Origin: Ralstonia pickettii | GTDB lineage: Bacteria > Pseudomonadota > Gammaproteobacteria > Burkholderiales > Burkholderiaceae | DNA length: 64,000 bases | Assembly (NCBI RefSeq): GCF_016466415.2 | Contig: NZ_CP066771.1 | Location: 620,001 to 684,000 of the forward strand | Direction: 5' to 3' | Shown: piece after piece, positions 26,782 to 37,850 of the stretch | Numbering within the stretch: the first letter of the stretch is position 1 | Layout: every line of letters starts with the position of its first letter | Translations under genes and position numbers: made by a program | Notes under the pieces: model-generated | The model's input: the letters and a program-made list of their open reading frames with translations, nothing else | Database searches by the model: none | Told to the model about the DNA's origin: nothing

Positions 26782-27753
26782 ATGCCCAAGACTTTTGCCA
26801 ACCCGCAGCTCACGAAAAACGGCGAGCTTAAGCACCTGCTGTCGATCGAGGGATTGTCGCGCGACATCCTCACGCACGTGCTGGACACCGCGCAGCAGTT
26901 CGTCTCCGTATCGGATTCCGACCGCGAGGTGAAGAAGGTGCCGCTGCTGCGCGGCAAGAGCGTGTTCAACCTGTTCTTCGAGAATTCCACGCGCACGCGC
27001 ACCACGTTCGAGATCGCAGCCAAGCGGCTGTCGGCGGACGTGATCAATCTGAACATCAATGCGTCTTCCACGAGCAAGGGCGAGTCGCTGCTCGACACGA
27101 TCAACAATCTGTCGGCGATGCAGGCGGACATGTTTGTCGTGCGGCATGCCAGTTCCGGGGCGCCGTACCTGATCGCCGAGCACGTGGCGCCGCATGTGCA
27201 CGTGATCAATGCGGGCGATGGCCGTCATGCACACCCCACGCAGGGGCTGCTCGACATGTTCACCATCCGTCACTACAAGAAGGATTTTTCCAACCTGACG
27301 GTGGCGATCGTCGGCGACATCCTGCACTCGCGCGTGGCGCGTTCCGACATCCACGCGCTGACGACGCTGGGTTGCGCCGAAGTGCGTGCCATCGGCCCGC
27401 GCACGCTGTTGCCGGGCGGACTGGAGCACATGGGCGTGCGGGTCTTCCACAACATGGAAGAGGGCCTGAAGGGCGTGGATGTGGTCATCATGCTGCGCCT
27501 GCAGAACGAGCGCATGAGCGGTGCGCTGTTGCCCTCCGCGCAGGAATACTTCAAGGCCTACGGCCTCACGCAGGACCGCCTGGCGCTGGCCAAGCCGGAC
27601 GCCATCGTCATGCACCCCGGCCCGATGAACCGCGGCGTGGAGATCGACTCCGCCGTGGCCGACGGTGTGCAATCGGTGATCCTGAATCAGGTGACGTTCG
27701 GCATCGCGGTGCGCATGGCGGTCATGGGCATCGTGGCTGGCAACAACGACTAA
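26782..27753 (+). CDS. pyrB: Aspartate carbamoyltransferase catalytic chain
   Basis: A 323-residue ATCase that joins carbamoyl phosphate and aspartate in the second step of UMP synthesis. The carbamoyl-phosphate loop [13 protein letters not shown], the SSTSKGES loop, the HPTQGLLD motif and the aspartate-binding MLRLQNER region are all present. The N-terminus is longer than that of E. coli PyrB, typical of class A ATCases that assemble with a PyrC-like partner. That partner is encoded eight bases downstream and is degenerate at its metal site. Confidence 0.96.
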   Translation: MPKTFANPQLTKNGELKHLLSIEGLSRDILTHVLDTAQQFVSVSDSDREVKKVPLLRGKSVFNLFFENSTRTRTTFEIAAKRLSADVINLNINASSTSKGESLLDTINNLSAMQADMFVVRHASSGAPYLIAEHVAPHVHVINAGDGRHAHPTQGLLDMFTIRHYKKDFSNLTVAIVGDILHSRVARSDIHALTTLGCAEVRAIGPRTLLPGGLEHMGVRVFHNMEEGLKGVDVVIMLRLQNERMSGALLPSAQEYFKAYGLTQDRLALAKPDAIVMHPGPMNRGVEIDSAVADGVQSVILNQVTFGIAVRMAVMGIVAGNND

Positions 27754-27761
27754 GAAGAGCA

Positions 27762-29039
27762 ATGAAACTGCATATCAAAGGCGGCCGCCTGATCGACCCG
27801 GCCAACGGTATCGACGCACAACAGGACTTGTACATCGCGGCAAGCAAGGTGGTCGGTGTCGGCCACGCGCCGGCAGATTTCCATGCCAACAAGACCATCG
27901 ACGCGACGGGCTTGGTTGTTTGCCCGGGCCTGATTGACTTGTCCGCCCGCCTGCGCGAGCCGGGTTTCGAATACAAGGCCACGCTCGAATCGGAAATGGC
28001 CGCGGCCATGGCCGGCGGCGTGACCTCGCTGGTGTGCCCGCCGGACACCGATCCTGTGCTGGACGAACCCGGCCTGGTCGAGATGCTCAAGTTTCGCGCG
28101 CGCAACCTGAACCAGGCGCATGTGTATCCGCTCGGTGCGCTCACTGTCGGCTTGAAGGGCGCGGTGCTGACGGAGATGGCCGAATTGACAGAGTCTGGCT
28201 GCGTGGGCTTCTCGCAGACCGATGCGCCGATGGCCGACACGCAAGTGCTGATGCGTGCGCTGCAATACGCGCAGACCTTTGGCTTCACCGTCTGGCTGCG
28301 CCCCGAAGACCCGTATCTGGGCAAGGGCGGCGTGGCCGCAAGCGGCCCGCTGGCTTCACGCCTGGGCCTCTCGGGTGTGCCGGTAATCGCCGAGACGGTG
28401 CGCCTGCACACCATCTTCGAACTGATTCGCAGCACAGGCGCCCGCGTTCACCTGTGCCGTTTGTCGTCGGCCGCCGGCATCGAGCTTGTACGCCGCGCAA
28501 AAGCCGAAGGCCTGCCGGTCACGTGCGATGTGAACGTCCACCATATCTCGCTCACCGACATCGATATCGGCTACTTCAATTCGCAGATGCGCTTTGTGCC
28601 GCCGCTGCGTTCCGGGCGCGACCGCGATGGCATCGTGCGTGCGCTGGCGGATGGCACGATCGACGCGATCTGTTCCGACCACACGCCCGTGGATGACGAC
28701 GAGAAGCTGCTACCGTTTGCCGAGGCCACGCCGGGCGCGACCGGCCTCGAAACCCTGCTGCCGCTCACGTTGCGCTGGGCCACCGAACACAAGGTCGAGC
28801 TTTCGAAGGCGCTGGCCCGCATCACCAGCGAGCCTGCTCGCGTGCTGGGCCTGCGTGCGGGCTCGCTGGAAGTGGGTGCGATGGCCGATGTGTGTGTGTT
28901 CGATCCGGAAGCGACCTGGAAACTTGAGCCTCGCGCTCTGCGCAGCCAAGGCAAGAACTCGCCCTACCTGGGCTTTGAGCTGGCCGGCCGCGTGCGCGCC
29001 ACAATGGTCGCCGGCCACCTTGCCTATGACGGGCATTGA
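27762..29039 (+). CDS. Dihydroorotase-like PyrC', probably catalytically inactive
   Basis: A 425-residue amidohydrolase of the long dihydroorotase type. In active enzymes the first metal motif reads D-x-H-x-H-x-REPG. Here it is D59-L-S-A-R-L-REPG, so both histidines are replaced (S61, R63). The later NVHHISLTD and SDHTPVDDDEK segments remain recognisable. This matches the Pseudomonas-type PyrC', which lacks activity but holds PyrB in a dodecamer. An active dihydroorotase should therefore be encoded elsewhere. The ATG is eight bases after pyrB, and the 3' end overlaps plsC. Confidence 0.9.
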   Translation: MKLHIKGGRLIDPANGIDAQQDLYIAASKVVGVGHAPADFHANKTIDATGLVVCPGLIDLSARLREPGFEYKATLESEMAAAMAGGVTSLVCPPDTDPVLDEPGLVEMLKFRARNLNQAHVYPLGALTVGLKGAVLTEMAELTESGCVGFSQTDAPMADTQVLMRALQYAQTFGFTVWLRPEDPYLGKGGVAASGPLASRLGLSGVPVIAETVRLHTIFELIRSTGARVHLCRLSSAAGIELVRRAKAEGLPVTCDVNVHHISLTDIDIGYFNSQMRFVPPLRSGRDRDGIVRALADGTIDAICSDHTPVDDDEKLLPFAEATPGATGLETLLPLTLRWATEHKVELSKALARITSEPARVLGLRAGSLEVGAMADVCVFDPEATWKLEPRALRSQGKNSPYLGFELAGRVRATMVAGHLAYDGH

Positions 29040-29823
29040 TCAGCGCGTGGCAAGCGCGCCCGCCGAGGCCAGCTCGCTGCAGCGCAAGCATGTGCTGCGC
29101 AAGCTGCGTTTGCTCGTACATCTGGTCGAAGGCCTGATCACGTGCGCGCTGCTGTTCTGGTGGATCAAGCCGCACACCAAGCAGGCGCTGATTCAGCGGT
29201 GGTCGCGCAAGTTGCTCGCGCTCTTCCGCGTGTCGCTCGTGGTGCATGGCGAGCCCGTCGCGGGCCCGGAACTGGCCGGCTCCATGCTGGTGTCCAACCA
29301 CGTGTCGTGGATCGACATCTACGCGATCAACAGTTGGTACCCGCCGCGCTTCGTCGCCAAATCAGAGATCCGCAGCTGGCCGGTGATTGGCTGGCTGTGC
29401 GCGCAGACCGGCGTGCTGTTCGTCGAGCGCGCCCGCAAGCGCGATGCGCATCGCATCATGCACGTCATTGCCGATGCAATGCGTTCTGGCGATGCCATTT
29501 GCGTGTTTCCTGAAGGGACGACGTCTGACGGGCTGCAGCTGCTGCCGTTCCACGCCAACCTTTTTCAGGCGCCGGTCAGCGCAGGCGCACCGATCCGCCC
29601 GCTGGCGCTGCGCTATCGCATTGCCGCGACGGGCGAGTTGACGACCATTCCCGCGTATATCGGCGATCTGTCGATGATGGATACGATCAACGCCATGCTG
29701 AACGGGCCGCCGTTGGTGGTGGAGGTGTTCGTAGGCCCCGCCGTGGCCCCCGAGATGGACCGCCGGGCGCTGGCTGCACATAGCCAGGAAGCCGTTGCCA
29801 ACCTGATCGCTCGCGCGGGCTAG
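29026..29823 (+). CDS. plsC: 1-acyl-sn-glycerol-3-phosphate acyltransferase
   Basis: A 265-residue PlsC-family acyltransferase that adds the second acyl chain to make phosphatidic acid at the inner membrane. Residues H92 and D97 form the catalytic HxxxxD in SNHVSWIDIY, and FPEGTTSDG forms the phosphate-binding motif. A hydrophobic N-terminal helix near residues 30-45 (VEGLITCALLFWWI) probably tethers it. The ATG at 29026 overlaps pyrC' by 14 bases; a GTG at 29047 is an alternative start. It converges on apaH with only nine bases between. Confidence 0.9.
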   Translation: MTGIDQRVASAPAEASSLQRKHVLRKLRLLVHLVEGLITCALLFWWIKPHTKQALIQRWSRKLLALFRVSLVVHGEPVAGPELAGSMLVSNHVSWIDIYAINSWYPPRFVAKSEIRSWPVIGWLCAQTGVLFVERARKRDAHRIMHVIADAMRSGDAICVFPEGTTSDGLQLLPFHANLFQAPVSAGAPIRPLALRYRIAATGELTTIPAYIGDLSMMDTINAMLNGPPLVVEVFVGPAVAPEMDRRALAAHSQEAVANLIARAG

Positions 29824-29832
29824 GTCAACCGG

Positions 29833-30687
29833 CTATTTCTTTTTGTGCGCGAGCGGGTCCTGCGCCTGCTCGCAATCCACCTGGATCACGTCACGTCCGG
29901 CCGGCGCGAGCGACAGCTTGGCAGCCGTAAGCTTGCCTCCCCACACGCAGCCGGTATCCAAGCCCATCACATCGTCGCGCATCACCAGCCCGCGTGTGGA
30001 CCAATGCCCGAACACGATCGGCGTGCCGCGCGTGCGGCGGCCCGGCACGTCGAACCACGGCATGTGGCCGTCCGGAGCGCCATCGGCATCCGTCGTGTCG
30101 AACTCCATCGTGCCGTCTGGCTTGCAGAAGCGTAGGCGCGTCAGGGCGTTGATGGTCAGACGCAGGCGGTCCATGCCGACGAGATCATTGCTCCACTTGT
30201 CTGGATGGTTGCCAAACGCATCGGCCAGGAAGGCTTTCCAATGCGGGCTGCGCAGTTCGCGCTCCACCGCACCGGCCAGCTCCAGTACGTCGCCAGTCGT
30301 CCACTGCGGCAGAACGCCGGCGTGCACCATCAGGAAACCGTTTTCGAAGATGGCCAGCGGCTGGTGACGCAGCCATGTGATGAGCTGGTCGCTATCGGGC
30401 GTGGAGAGGATGTCGCCGAGCGTGTCGCGCTTGCCGGGTTTGCGCACTCCCGCAGCTACGGCCAATAGGTGGATGTCGTGGTTGCCCAGGACGGTGCGTG
30501 CACGGCCGGTCTCGCAAAGTGCGATGACTTGGCGCAGCGTGGCCAGCGACTCGGGGCCGCGGTTGATGAGGTCGCCGACGAAGCGCAGGGGAGCGTTGGC
30601 GGGGAGAGCGGCCAGCAGAGTCTGGAGGGGGGAGCAGCAGCCTTGGAGGTCGCCGATGGCGTGGGGAGTCTTTTGCAGATGTTCCAT
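29833..30687 (-). CDS. apaH: Symmetrical bis(5'-nucleosyl)-tetraphosphatase
   Basis: A 284-residue metallophosphatase that splits diadenosine tetraphosphate (Ap4A) into ADP. It shows the metallophosphatase blocks [27 protein letters not shown] and [13 protein letters not shown], and the ApaH-specific FGHWSTRGL near the C-terminus. The first motif reads GDLQG where many relatives have GDVHG, a variant common in ApaH. The ATG at 30687 was preferred to the GTG at 30693. It is divergent from rfbB. Confidence 0.93.
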   Translation of the reverse strand: MEHLQKTPHAIGDLQGCCSPLQTLLAALPANAPLRFVGDLINRGPESLATLRQVIALCETGRARTVLGNHDIHLLAVAAGVRKPGKRDTLGDILSTPDSDQLITWLRHQPLAIFENGFLMVHAGVLPQWTTGDVLELAGAVERELRSPHWKAFLADAFGNHPDKWSNDLVGMDRLRLTINALTRLRFCKPDGTMEFDTTDADGAPDGHMPWFDVPGRRTRGTPIVFGHWSTRGLVMRDDVMGLDTGCVWGGKLTAAKLSLAPAGRDVIQVDCEQAQDPLAHKKK

Positions 30688-30899
30688 GTGCACTCAGCCG
30701 CGCATTTGAACCGGACGAGGTGTTGCAATCGCAATTGTTACAACGCGCTACAAAAAGATCGAGCGCTTTAGCAGGGCATGTACGGGGGTCAGATAGAATA
30801 CGCGACTTCCCTCAAAATTTGACAATTTCCGCTGGTCCCCGCAGGGGCGGCAGGGCGGATTCCCGAGGCACGCGGAAGGCGCGGCAAGGAGTACACAGT
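30688..30899. promoter_or_regulatory. Divergent apaH/rfbB promoter region
   Basis: A -10-like TAGAAT lies at 30794-30799 facing rfbB, about 100 bases before its start, without an obvious -35 partner. The rest is moderately AT-rich and includes a small inverted repeat AAATT-TGAC-AATTT at about 30816-30829. Confidence 0.35.
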
Positions 30900-31953
<1,054 letters not shown>

Positions 31954-31964
<11 letters not shown>

Positions 31965-32871
31965 GGCGCGCCCCATCCCTAGCCTGCTGGTGACCGGAAG
32001 CAACGGTCAGGTCGGCTTCGAGCTCCGGCGCAGCCTTGCGCCTTTGGGCGACGTGATTGCCCTGGACCGTGCCACATGTGACCTCACTCGGCCCGACATG
32101 CTGCGCAAGGTGGTACGCGAGTACCGCCCCGACGTCATCGTCAACCCCGCCGCTTACACCGCCGTCGACAAGGCCGAGACAGACGCCCAGACGGCATTCG
32201 CCGTCAACAGCACGGCAGCGGGCGTGCTGGCTGAAGAGACACGTGCCCTCGGCAGCCTCCTGGTGCACTACAGCACCGACTATGTCTTTGACGGCACCAA
32301 GGACGGCGCCTATGTCGAGACCGACCCCGTCAATCCTCAGTCGGTCTATGGCAAGAGCAAGCTTGCCGGCGAAGAGGCGATCGCGCAGTCGGGCGCGACT
32401 GCGTTGGTCATGCGCACGTGCTGGGTGGCTGGGGCGCATGGCGGCAACTTTGCCAAGACCATGCTGAAGCTCGGCCGCGAGCGAGACAGCCTGCGCGTGA
32501 TTGCAGACCAATTTGGCGCGCCCACCACGGCTGCACTCATTGCAGACGTGACCGCGCAGATTGTCGCCCGGGCCTGGTTGGCCGGCGATCGCGCAGCGTT
32601 TCCGTCCGGCGTGTACCACTTGGCTGCTGCGGGTGAAACGACCTGGCACGGTTACGCCACCGCCGTACTGCGTTACGCCAAGGCGCTCGGGGTCGAACTC
32701 AAGGTCGATCCGGATCGCATCGAGGCCATTCCGGCAACCGCATACCCATTGCCGGCGCCGCGGCCTGCCAATTCCCGCATGAACACGGGCAAGCTTGTCG
32801 AAACATTCGGCGTACATCTGCCAGACTGGCAACGGGGCATTCATCTCCTGTTGGACCAAATCCTTTCCTGA
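31954..32871 (+). CDS. rfbD: dTDP-4-dehydrorhamnose reductase
   Basis: A 305-residue RmlD reductase for the last step to dTDP-L-rhamnose. The NADPH loop is [15 protein letters not shown], the catalytic motif YGKSKLAGE, and [12 protein letters not shown] is diagnostic. The ATG overlaps the 3' end of rfbB by 11 bases, indicating coupling. The length is typical. Composition here is still the high-GC type of the flanking chromosome. Confidence 0.95.
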
Positions 32872-32881
32872 ACGACTCGCT

Positions 32882-33760
32882 ATGCGCAAGGGCATTATCC
32901 TGGCCGGAGGCTCCGGCACTCGGCTCTACCCGATCACCCGCTCGGTTTCAAAGCAACTGCTGCCGGTGTACGACAAGCCGATGATCTATTACCCGCTGTC
33001 TACGCTGATGCTGGCGGGGATTCGAGACATTCTCATCATTTCCACACCGGAAGACACACCGCGTTTTACTGAAATGCTGGGTGACGGCAGCAAGTGGGGG
33101 CTTAACCTGCAATACGCGGTACAGCCTTCGCCGGACGGGCTGGCGCAAGCGTTCATCATTGGTCGAGATTTTGTCGGCAATGATCCTTCGGCGTTGATTC
33201 TTGGTGACAATATATTTCATGGTCATGATTTGATCAAACAACTGGAACGAGCTTCTCAACAGGATCGAGGAGCCACGGTGTTTGCCTATCATGTCCACGA
33301 TCCCGAACGTTATGGCGTAGTCGAGTTTGATGAAAACTTCCGCGCTTTGTCGTTGGAGGAGAAACCAAGCAAACCACGCTCGAACTATGCTGTCACAGGC
33401 TTGTATTTCTATGACACGCAGGTGTGTGATATCGCCGCGGACATTAAGCCTTCTGCGCGTGGCGAACTCGAGATTACGGATGTTAATAAGCGCTATCTGG
33501 AGCAAGATTCGCTGGATGTAGAAATCATGGGGCGTGGCTATGCGTGGTTGGACACTGGGACTCACGACTCGTTACTCGAGGCCGCCGCATTTATCGCCAC
33601 ACTGCAAAAACGTCAAGGCTTGATGGTGGCTTGTCCTGAAGAGATTGCGTACAGAAAAAATTGGATTTCGCTCGAGCAAGTCGAAAAGCTAGCGGCACCC
33701 CTAGCAAAAAATGGTTATGGTGCCTATCTCAAACAAATCGTCGCTGAGCACGTCGCATGA
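32882..33760 (+). CDS. rfbA: Glucose-1-phosphate thymidylyltransferase
   Basis: A 292-residue RmlA nucleotidyltransferase forming dTDP-glucose. The N-terminal motif [38 protein letters not shown] and [17 protein letters not shown] are typical. The gene is a compositional mosaic. A 60-base line at its start is 65 percent GC and one at 33121 is 58 percent, but the line from 33181 is 37 percent, and the AT-rich style continues downstream. The reading frame is intact, so an exchange within the gene, if it happened, preserved function. Confidence 0.95.
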   Translation: MRKGIILAGGSGTRLYPITRSVSKQLLPVYDKPMIYYPLSTLMLAGIRDILIISTPEDTPRFTEMLGDGSKWGLNLQYAVQPSPDGLAQAFIIGRDFVGNDPSALILGDNIFHGHDLIKQLERASQQDRGATVFAYHVHDPERYGVVEFDENFRALSLEEKPSKPRSNYAVTGLYFYDTQVCDIAADIKPSARGELEITDVNKRYLEQDSLDVEIMGRGYAWLDTGTHDSLLEAAAFIATLQKRQGLMVACPEEIAYRKNWISLEQVEKLAAPLAKNGYGAYLKQIVAEHVA

Positions 33761-34308
33761 ATCTAACTACTATTCCGACCTCGCTTCCTGAAGTTCTTAT
33801 CCTTGAGCCTAAAGTATTCGGTGATGCGCGAGGGTTTTTCTTTGAGAGCTTCAACGCTAAGAGTTTCGAAGTGGCGACCGGTTGCCAGCGAGCCTTCGTA
33901 CAGGATAATCACTCCCGTTCCGCTCATAAGGTGCTGCGCGGTCTGCACTATCAGGTTGTGCGACCACAAGGCAAGCTAGTCCGAGTCGTTGCGGGGGAAG
34001 TTTTCGATGTTGCGGTGGATCTGCGCAAGAGCTCACCAAATTTTGGTAAATGGGCAGGGGCGGTACTTTCTGCAGAAAATAAGCGACAACTTTGGGTTCC
34101 AGAGGGATTTGCGCATGGTTTTGTCGTTCTTTCCGATAGCGCGGAATTTCTCTACAAAACTACAGACTATTGGTATCCCGAGCATGAGCGAAGCGTGCTT
34201 TGGAATGATTCGGATATCGGCATTGAATGGCCATTCAAAGGCGAGCCTCTACTGGCAGCAAAGGACGCCGCGGCTAAGCGTTTAGTAGACGCCGATTTCT
34301 ACGACTGA
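33757..34308 (+). CDS. rfbC: dTDP-4-dehydrorhamnose 3,5-epimerase
   Basis: A 183-residue cupin epimerase, the third step to dTDP-L-rhamnose. [17 protein letters not shown], the His-containing [10 protein letters not shown], and [15 protein letters not shown] are all present. It starts by an ATGA overlap with rfbA. Composition is AT-richer than rfbB and rfbD. Confidence 0.95.
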   Translation: MNLTTIPTSLPEVLILEPKVFGDARGFFFESFNAKSFEVATGCQRAFVQDNHSRSAHKVLRGLHYQVVRPQGKLVRVVAGEVFDVAVDLRKSSPNFGKWAGAVLSAENKRQLWVPEGFAHGFVVLSDSAEFLYKTTDYWYPEHERSVLWNDSDIGIEWPFKGEPLLAAKDAAAKRLVDADFYD

Positions 34309-34412
34309 GCATGTCAGGGTGTGGTGCAACGATCGGAGACACCGCTTTCGCACATAATCTCTAAAGAAGTAATTTGATAACATCGAATTCAAGTGCAACG
34401 CCCAACTCTCTA

Positions 34413-35759
34413 ATGCAGTCCACCGAAAACAGCAAAGCGAAAGGCCTCTCGTTGTCATTTCTCCGCAATGTCGGGTGGAACCTGTTCGGACAAATCGCTC
34501 CACTAGTTGCCGCGTTGATCAGCATCCCGATTTTGGTTAAGCATCTGGGCGTAGATCGATTCGGCTTATTGACTATCGCGTGGATGCTGATCGGCTATTT
34601 TAGTCTGTTTGATCTTGGCATCGGTAGAGCTCTTACTCAACTGCTTGCTCAGCGCATTGCTCAGGGCCGCCATAGATCGGTCGGCCCCTTGCTATGGACC
34701 GGTACTGCGGCAATGGCAATACTAGGACTGGTTGCCATGATGGTCCTTGGCATATCAGCTCATTGGATAGCCTATAGCGCGCTAAAGATCCCCTCTGAAC
34801 TGCGCACTGAAACGTATTGGGCACTTTTGTCGCTCACTCCGGCGCTCCCGGCGGTTATGCTTGCCGCGGCCTTCCGAGGGGCATTGGAAGCTAAGCATGC
34901 GTTTAAATTAGTCAACCTAGTGCGAATACCTCTAGGGGTGCTAATGTTCGTTGCGCCGTTGTGTCTGCTTCCTTTCTCCAATAGTTTGGTTGGCGTGTTT
35001 GCCTCGCTGCTTGCTGTCCGATTACTGACCTGCGTTGCATTCTGGTTATGCCTACGCGGCGAAATGCCGGATGCACTATCGTATCGCTTTGACAGGCGTT
35101 TGCTTCCACAGCTGTTTCGATTCGGTGGCTGGATGACGGTCACAAATATCGTCAGCCCTCTCATGGTTCAAATGGATCGATTCGTCATAGGTGCAATGTT
35201 GTCGACGGCAGCAGTTGCATATTATTCCACTCCGTTTGAAATGGTTTCAAAGGTTTTGATAATTCCAGGCGCGATTGCTGGGGTTTGCTTTCCCGCATTC
35301 GCAAAGTATTTTGGCGAACGAAACTTCATTGCGGCAGGTAAGCTTCTAAAACAAAGTATTGTTATCACTGCTGTTGTATTGGGGCTCGTCACGGTGATTG
35401 CGCTCGCACTTGCTAAGATTGTTCTTAACATATGGGTGGGTGAAGCTTTTGCTTTGCATAGCACTAGTGTTATGAAAATGCTGATTGTAGGTATGCTAAT
35501 TAATGGAGTTGGTCATATTCCATTCTCATTCATACAGGGCATTGGAAAGCCAAAAATTACTGCTCAGTTCCATTTGATGGAGCTTGTCATTTATGCGCCT
35601 TTGGTGATTTTTTTGATAGAGGTTCATGGAATCATTGGTGCGGCGGTCGCGTGGACGCTTCGCGCAGCAATTGATACCACTTTGCTGACCGGATATTCAT
35701 TCTTCGCTTTACGGCGAGCTCGGGATGGCAATTCTTTGCAATATAGCCAAAAGGGTTAG
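34413..35759 (+). CDS. wzx: O-antigen flippase (Wzx-type polysaccharide transporter)
   Basis: A 448-residue MATE/MOP-superfamily protein with about 12 predicted hydrophobic spans and almost no long soluble region. The N-terminal SFLRNVGWNLFGQIAPLVAA resembles other Wzx proteins. It would flip undecaprenyl-linked O-unit across the inner membrane. The ATG at 34413 has no visible ribosome site; a TTG 39 bases upstream (34374) follows AAAGAAG and may be the true start. It opens the AT-rich island between rfbC and the glycosyltransferases. Confidence 0.85.
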   Translation: MQSTENSKAKGLSLSFLRNVGWNLFGQIAPLVAALISIPILVKHLGVDRFGLLTIAWMLIGYFSLFDLGIGRALTQLLAQRIAQGRHRSVGPLLWTGTAAMAILGLVAMMVLGISAHWIAYSALKIPSELRTETYWALLSLTPALPAVMLAAAFRGALEAKHAFKLVNLVRIPLGVLMFVAPLCLLPFSNSLVGVFASLLAVRLLTCVAFWLCLRGEMPDALSYRFDRRLLPQLFRFGGWMTVTNIVSPLMVQMDRFVIGAMLSTAAVAYYSTPFEMVSKVLIIPGAIAGVCFPAFAKYFGERNFIAAGKLLKQSIVITAVVLGLVTVIALALAKIVLNIWVGEAFALHSTSVMKMLIVGMLINGVGHIPFSFIQGIGKPKITAQFHLMELVIYAPLVIFLIEVHGIIGAAVAWTLRAAIDTTLLTGYSFFALRRARDGNSLQYSQKG

Positions 35760-35762
35760 GCC

Positions 35763-36629
35763 ATGAAGACAGTTGCGGCTATTGTTGTCACTTATTTGCC
35801 AGAGAAAGATCATTTCCGGAAATTGCTCTCTGCTTTAAAGGGGCAAGTTCAAAAAATTATTATTGTTGACAATAGCCCAGCGGATCATGTTGACCACGAG
35901 ATGGGAGGCGATATTATTTTTATTTCAAATAAGAATAATATTGGATTGGCGGCTGCCCAAAATCAAGGCATCGAACGAGCTCTGTCGGATGGGGCAACTG
36001 ACATAATTCTCTTCGACCAAGATAGTTTGCCTCGGAGCGATATGGTGCATCACCTATTGCAGGCTCAGGACGTTTTGGCAATGCAAGGTTTAAGGGTTAG
36101 CTCTGTGGGACCAGTCGCCGTCGACTGCCGATCCGGCCGCAGAGCCCCCTTCTTTCGTTTGAAAGGATGCTCATTCGAAAAAGTAGCCACGTCCTCGGAA
36201 GGTGCTCCAGTGCCTTGTATATATACAATTGCGTCGGGTCAATTGATTAATCGCAACTGTCTGCACTCTGTTGGATTGATGCGTGATGATTTTTTCATTG
36301 ATTACATCGATATCGAATGGGGGCTTCGTGCGAATCAAAAAGGCTATCTCGCGTATGGAGTGCCGGCAGCCATCATGCAGCATCGAGTTGGGGATAATGT
36401 AATACGGGTTCTAACAAAAGAAATTCCCGTGCATAGCCCCCTGCGCTCTTACTTCATGGTGAGAAACGCGATAACTCTTTATAGGGATAAAAATGTGCCA
36501 TTTTCTTGGAAGGTTGCAGACGTGAAATCTCTTGCAAAAAAGCTGCTAGTGACAGTATTTTTTGGCTGCAATCGATTTAATCACATGAAAAACATTATGA
36601 AGGCCTGCAAAGAAAGCATATTAAAATAA
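35763..36629 (+). CDS. Family 2 glycosyltransferase, probable rhamnosyltransferase
   Basis: A 288-residue GT2/GT-A fold protein. The N-terminal nucleotide-binding strand VAAIVVTYLPEKDHF, the NIGLAAAQNQGIERAL stretch and the DxD-like FDQDSLP motif are typical of the RfbF/WbbL-like rhamnosyltransferase subgroup. IDYIDIEWGLRANQKGY is the usual acceptor-side motif. With rmlBDAC next door, dTDP-L-rhamnose is the likely donor. The start is four bases after the wzx stop. Confidence 0.82.
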   Translation: MKTVAAIVVTYLPEKDHFRKLLSALKGQVQKIIIVDNSPADHVDHEMGGDIIFISNKNNIGLAAAQNQGIERALSDGATDIILFDQDSLPRSDMVHHLLQAQDVLAMQGLRVSSVGPVAVDCRSGRRAPFFRLKGCSFEKVATSSEGAPVPCIYTIASGQLINRNCLHSVGLMRDDFFIDYIDIEWGLRANQKGYLAYGVPAAIMQHRVGDNVIRVLTKEIPVHSPLRSYFMVRNAITLYRDKNVPFSWKVADVKSLAKKLLVTVFFGCNRFNHMKNIMKACKESILK

Positions 36630-36641
36630 TCGAGCAGAAAG

Positions 36642-37850
36642 ATGGCTGCCATATATTTCTGCGTCGCTGCACTATTGTTGTTGAGTGCCGACCTCTTTTA
36701 TTTTGTCCGTCCGGTGCAATTTTTCCTTGTCGCACTCGTCCTGTTGACGGTATTCGCAGGAAACCAGCTGAATGGGGCGGACTGGATAAATTACACTACG
36801 GTGTACGCCAGGGTGGCTGAAACTACATTGGAAGAATCGCTTGCGGCGCCTGATTTCGAGCCATTGTTTACGATTTGGATGTGGTTATTCTCTCATGCGG
36901 GAGCTTCATACCAGACTTTTGTTGCATCGATCGCAGTTTTTAATGTGGGAGCGCTCTTATTTGTAGCGATTTTGCTACGAATAAGAAATATAGGCTTCCT
37001 ATTTGCGATTATATTTCTCATGGAAGGGTGGTCTTTATATCAAGAGCAGATAAGAAATTCTCTTGCGCTAAGTTTATGTCTTCTTGCGTGTGCGCTGAAG
37101 GCGCGAGAAAGGCCAAAACTTGCGATTATCACGGTTGTTATTGCTGTCGGCTTCCATTTTAGTGCGCTAGTTGGTTTTTTCTACATTTACCTGCTGGATG
37201 TTATTAGACGGCGGAATAACCTTAGTCCGCCCAGCTTGGCATCTATTGTAAGATCTACAATTGTCGTTGCGCTGATATTTGGTGCTCCTCTTTATATTGG
37301 ATTGCGTGATCCGGATATATTTTCTTTTGTTCCAATTATTCCGGAGAAACTGCGTTTCTATGGGCAGGATATCACCTCGGGGAGTTCTCTCCTTAATGCA
37401 GGACTTTTGATCTACCCAATAGGTTTTTTGGTGCTCTGCCAGAGATATCCCGCTATAGCGCGAGCAGGAAATGTTTTTCTCTCTTTTTCGTTCGTGGTTG
37501 GCGTGATATGGTGCCTAATTGGGACAATCTTGCGGACTAGTGCTATCCTCACTCGCTTCGAGCACTATTTCTTGATGTTAATACCTTTTGCGTTTGTCGC
37601 TTATCGAGGCGACGGAGCAAAGGTGAGGATAAGCAGCTGCATAATCGTATTGATTTTTGCGTCTATCTTTACGGTTAGGCTATTAATTCAGCCTGGACAT
37701 GCTGAATGGACTGCAAATTATCAGAATGTTTTTATAAGCGATTTTTTTGGATTACCATTGAAAAGTGAGGATGCTAGGCGAACGGCGGTATGTGACGCGC
37801 TAAACGACGCTGGTATCGATTTTTGCAACACTCAATCATTACATCCATGA
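36642..37850 (+). CDS. wzy: EpsG/Wzy-type O-antigen polymerase
   Basis: A 402-residue protein with roughly ten hydrophobic segments and a larger periplasmic-type loop, the pattern of EpsG/Wzy polymerases. Segments such as RNIGFLFAIIFLMEGWSLYQEQIRNSLALSL resemble EpsG family signatures. It would join O-units in the periplasm. Wzy proteins have little sequence conservation, so the call rests on topology and locus. Its last four bases overlap the next gene (ATGA). Confidence 0.75.
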   Translation: MAAIYFCVAALLLLSADLFYFVRPVQFFLVALVLLTVFAGNQLNGADWINYTTVYARVAETTLEESLAAPDFEPLFTIWMWLFSHAGASYQTFVASIAVFNVGALLFVAILLRIRNIGFLFAIIFLMEGWSLYQEQIRNSLALSLCLLACALKARERPKLAIITVVIAVGFHFSALVGFFYIYLLDVIRRRNNLSPPSLASIVRSTIVVALIFGAPLYIGLRDPDIFSFVPIIPEKLRFYGQDITSGSSLLNAGLLIYPIGFLVLCQRYPAIARAGNVFLSFSFVVGVIWCLIGTILRTSAILTRFEHYFLMLIPFAFVAYRGDGAKVRISSCIIVLIFASIFTVRLLIQPGHAEWTANYQNVFISDFFGLPLKSEDARRTAVCDALNDAGIDFCNTQSLHP

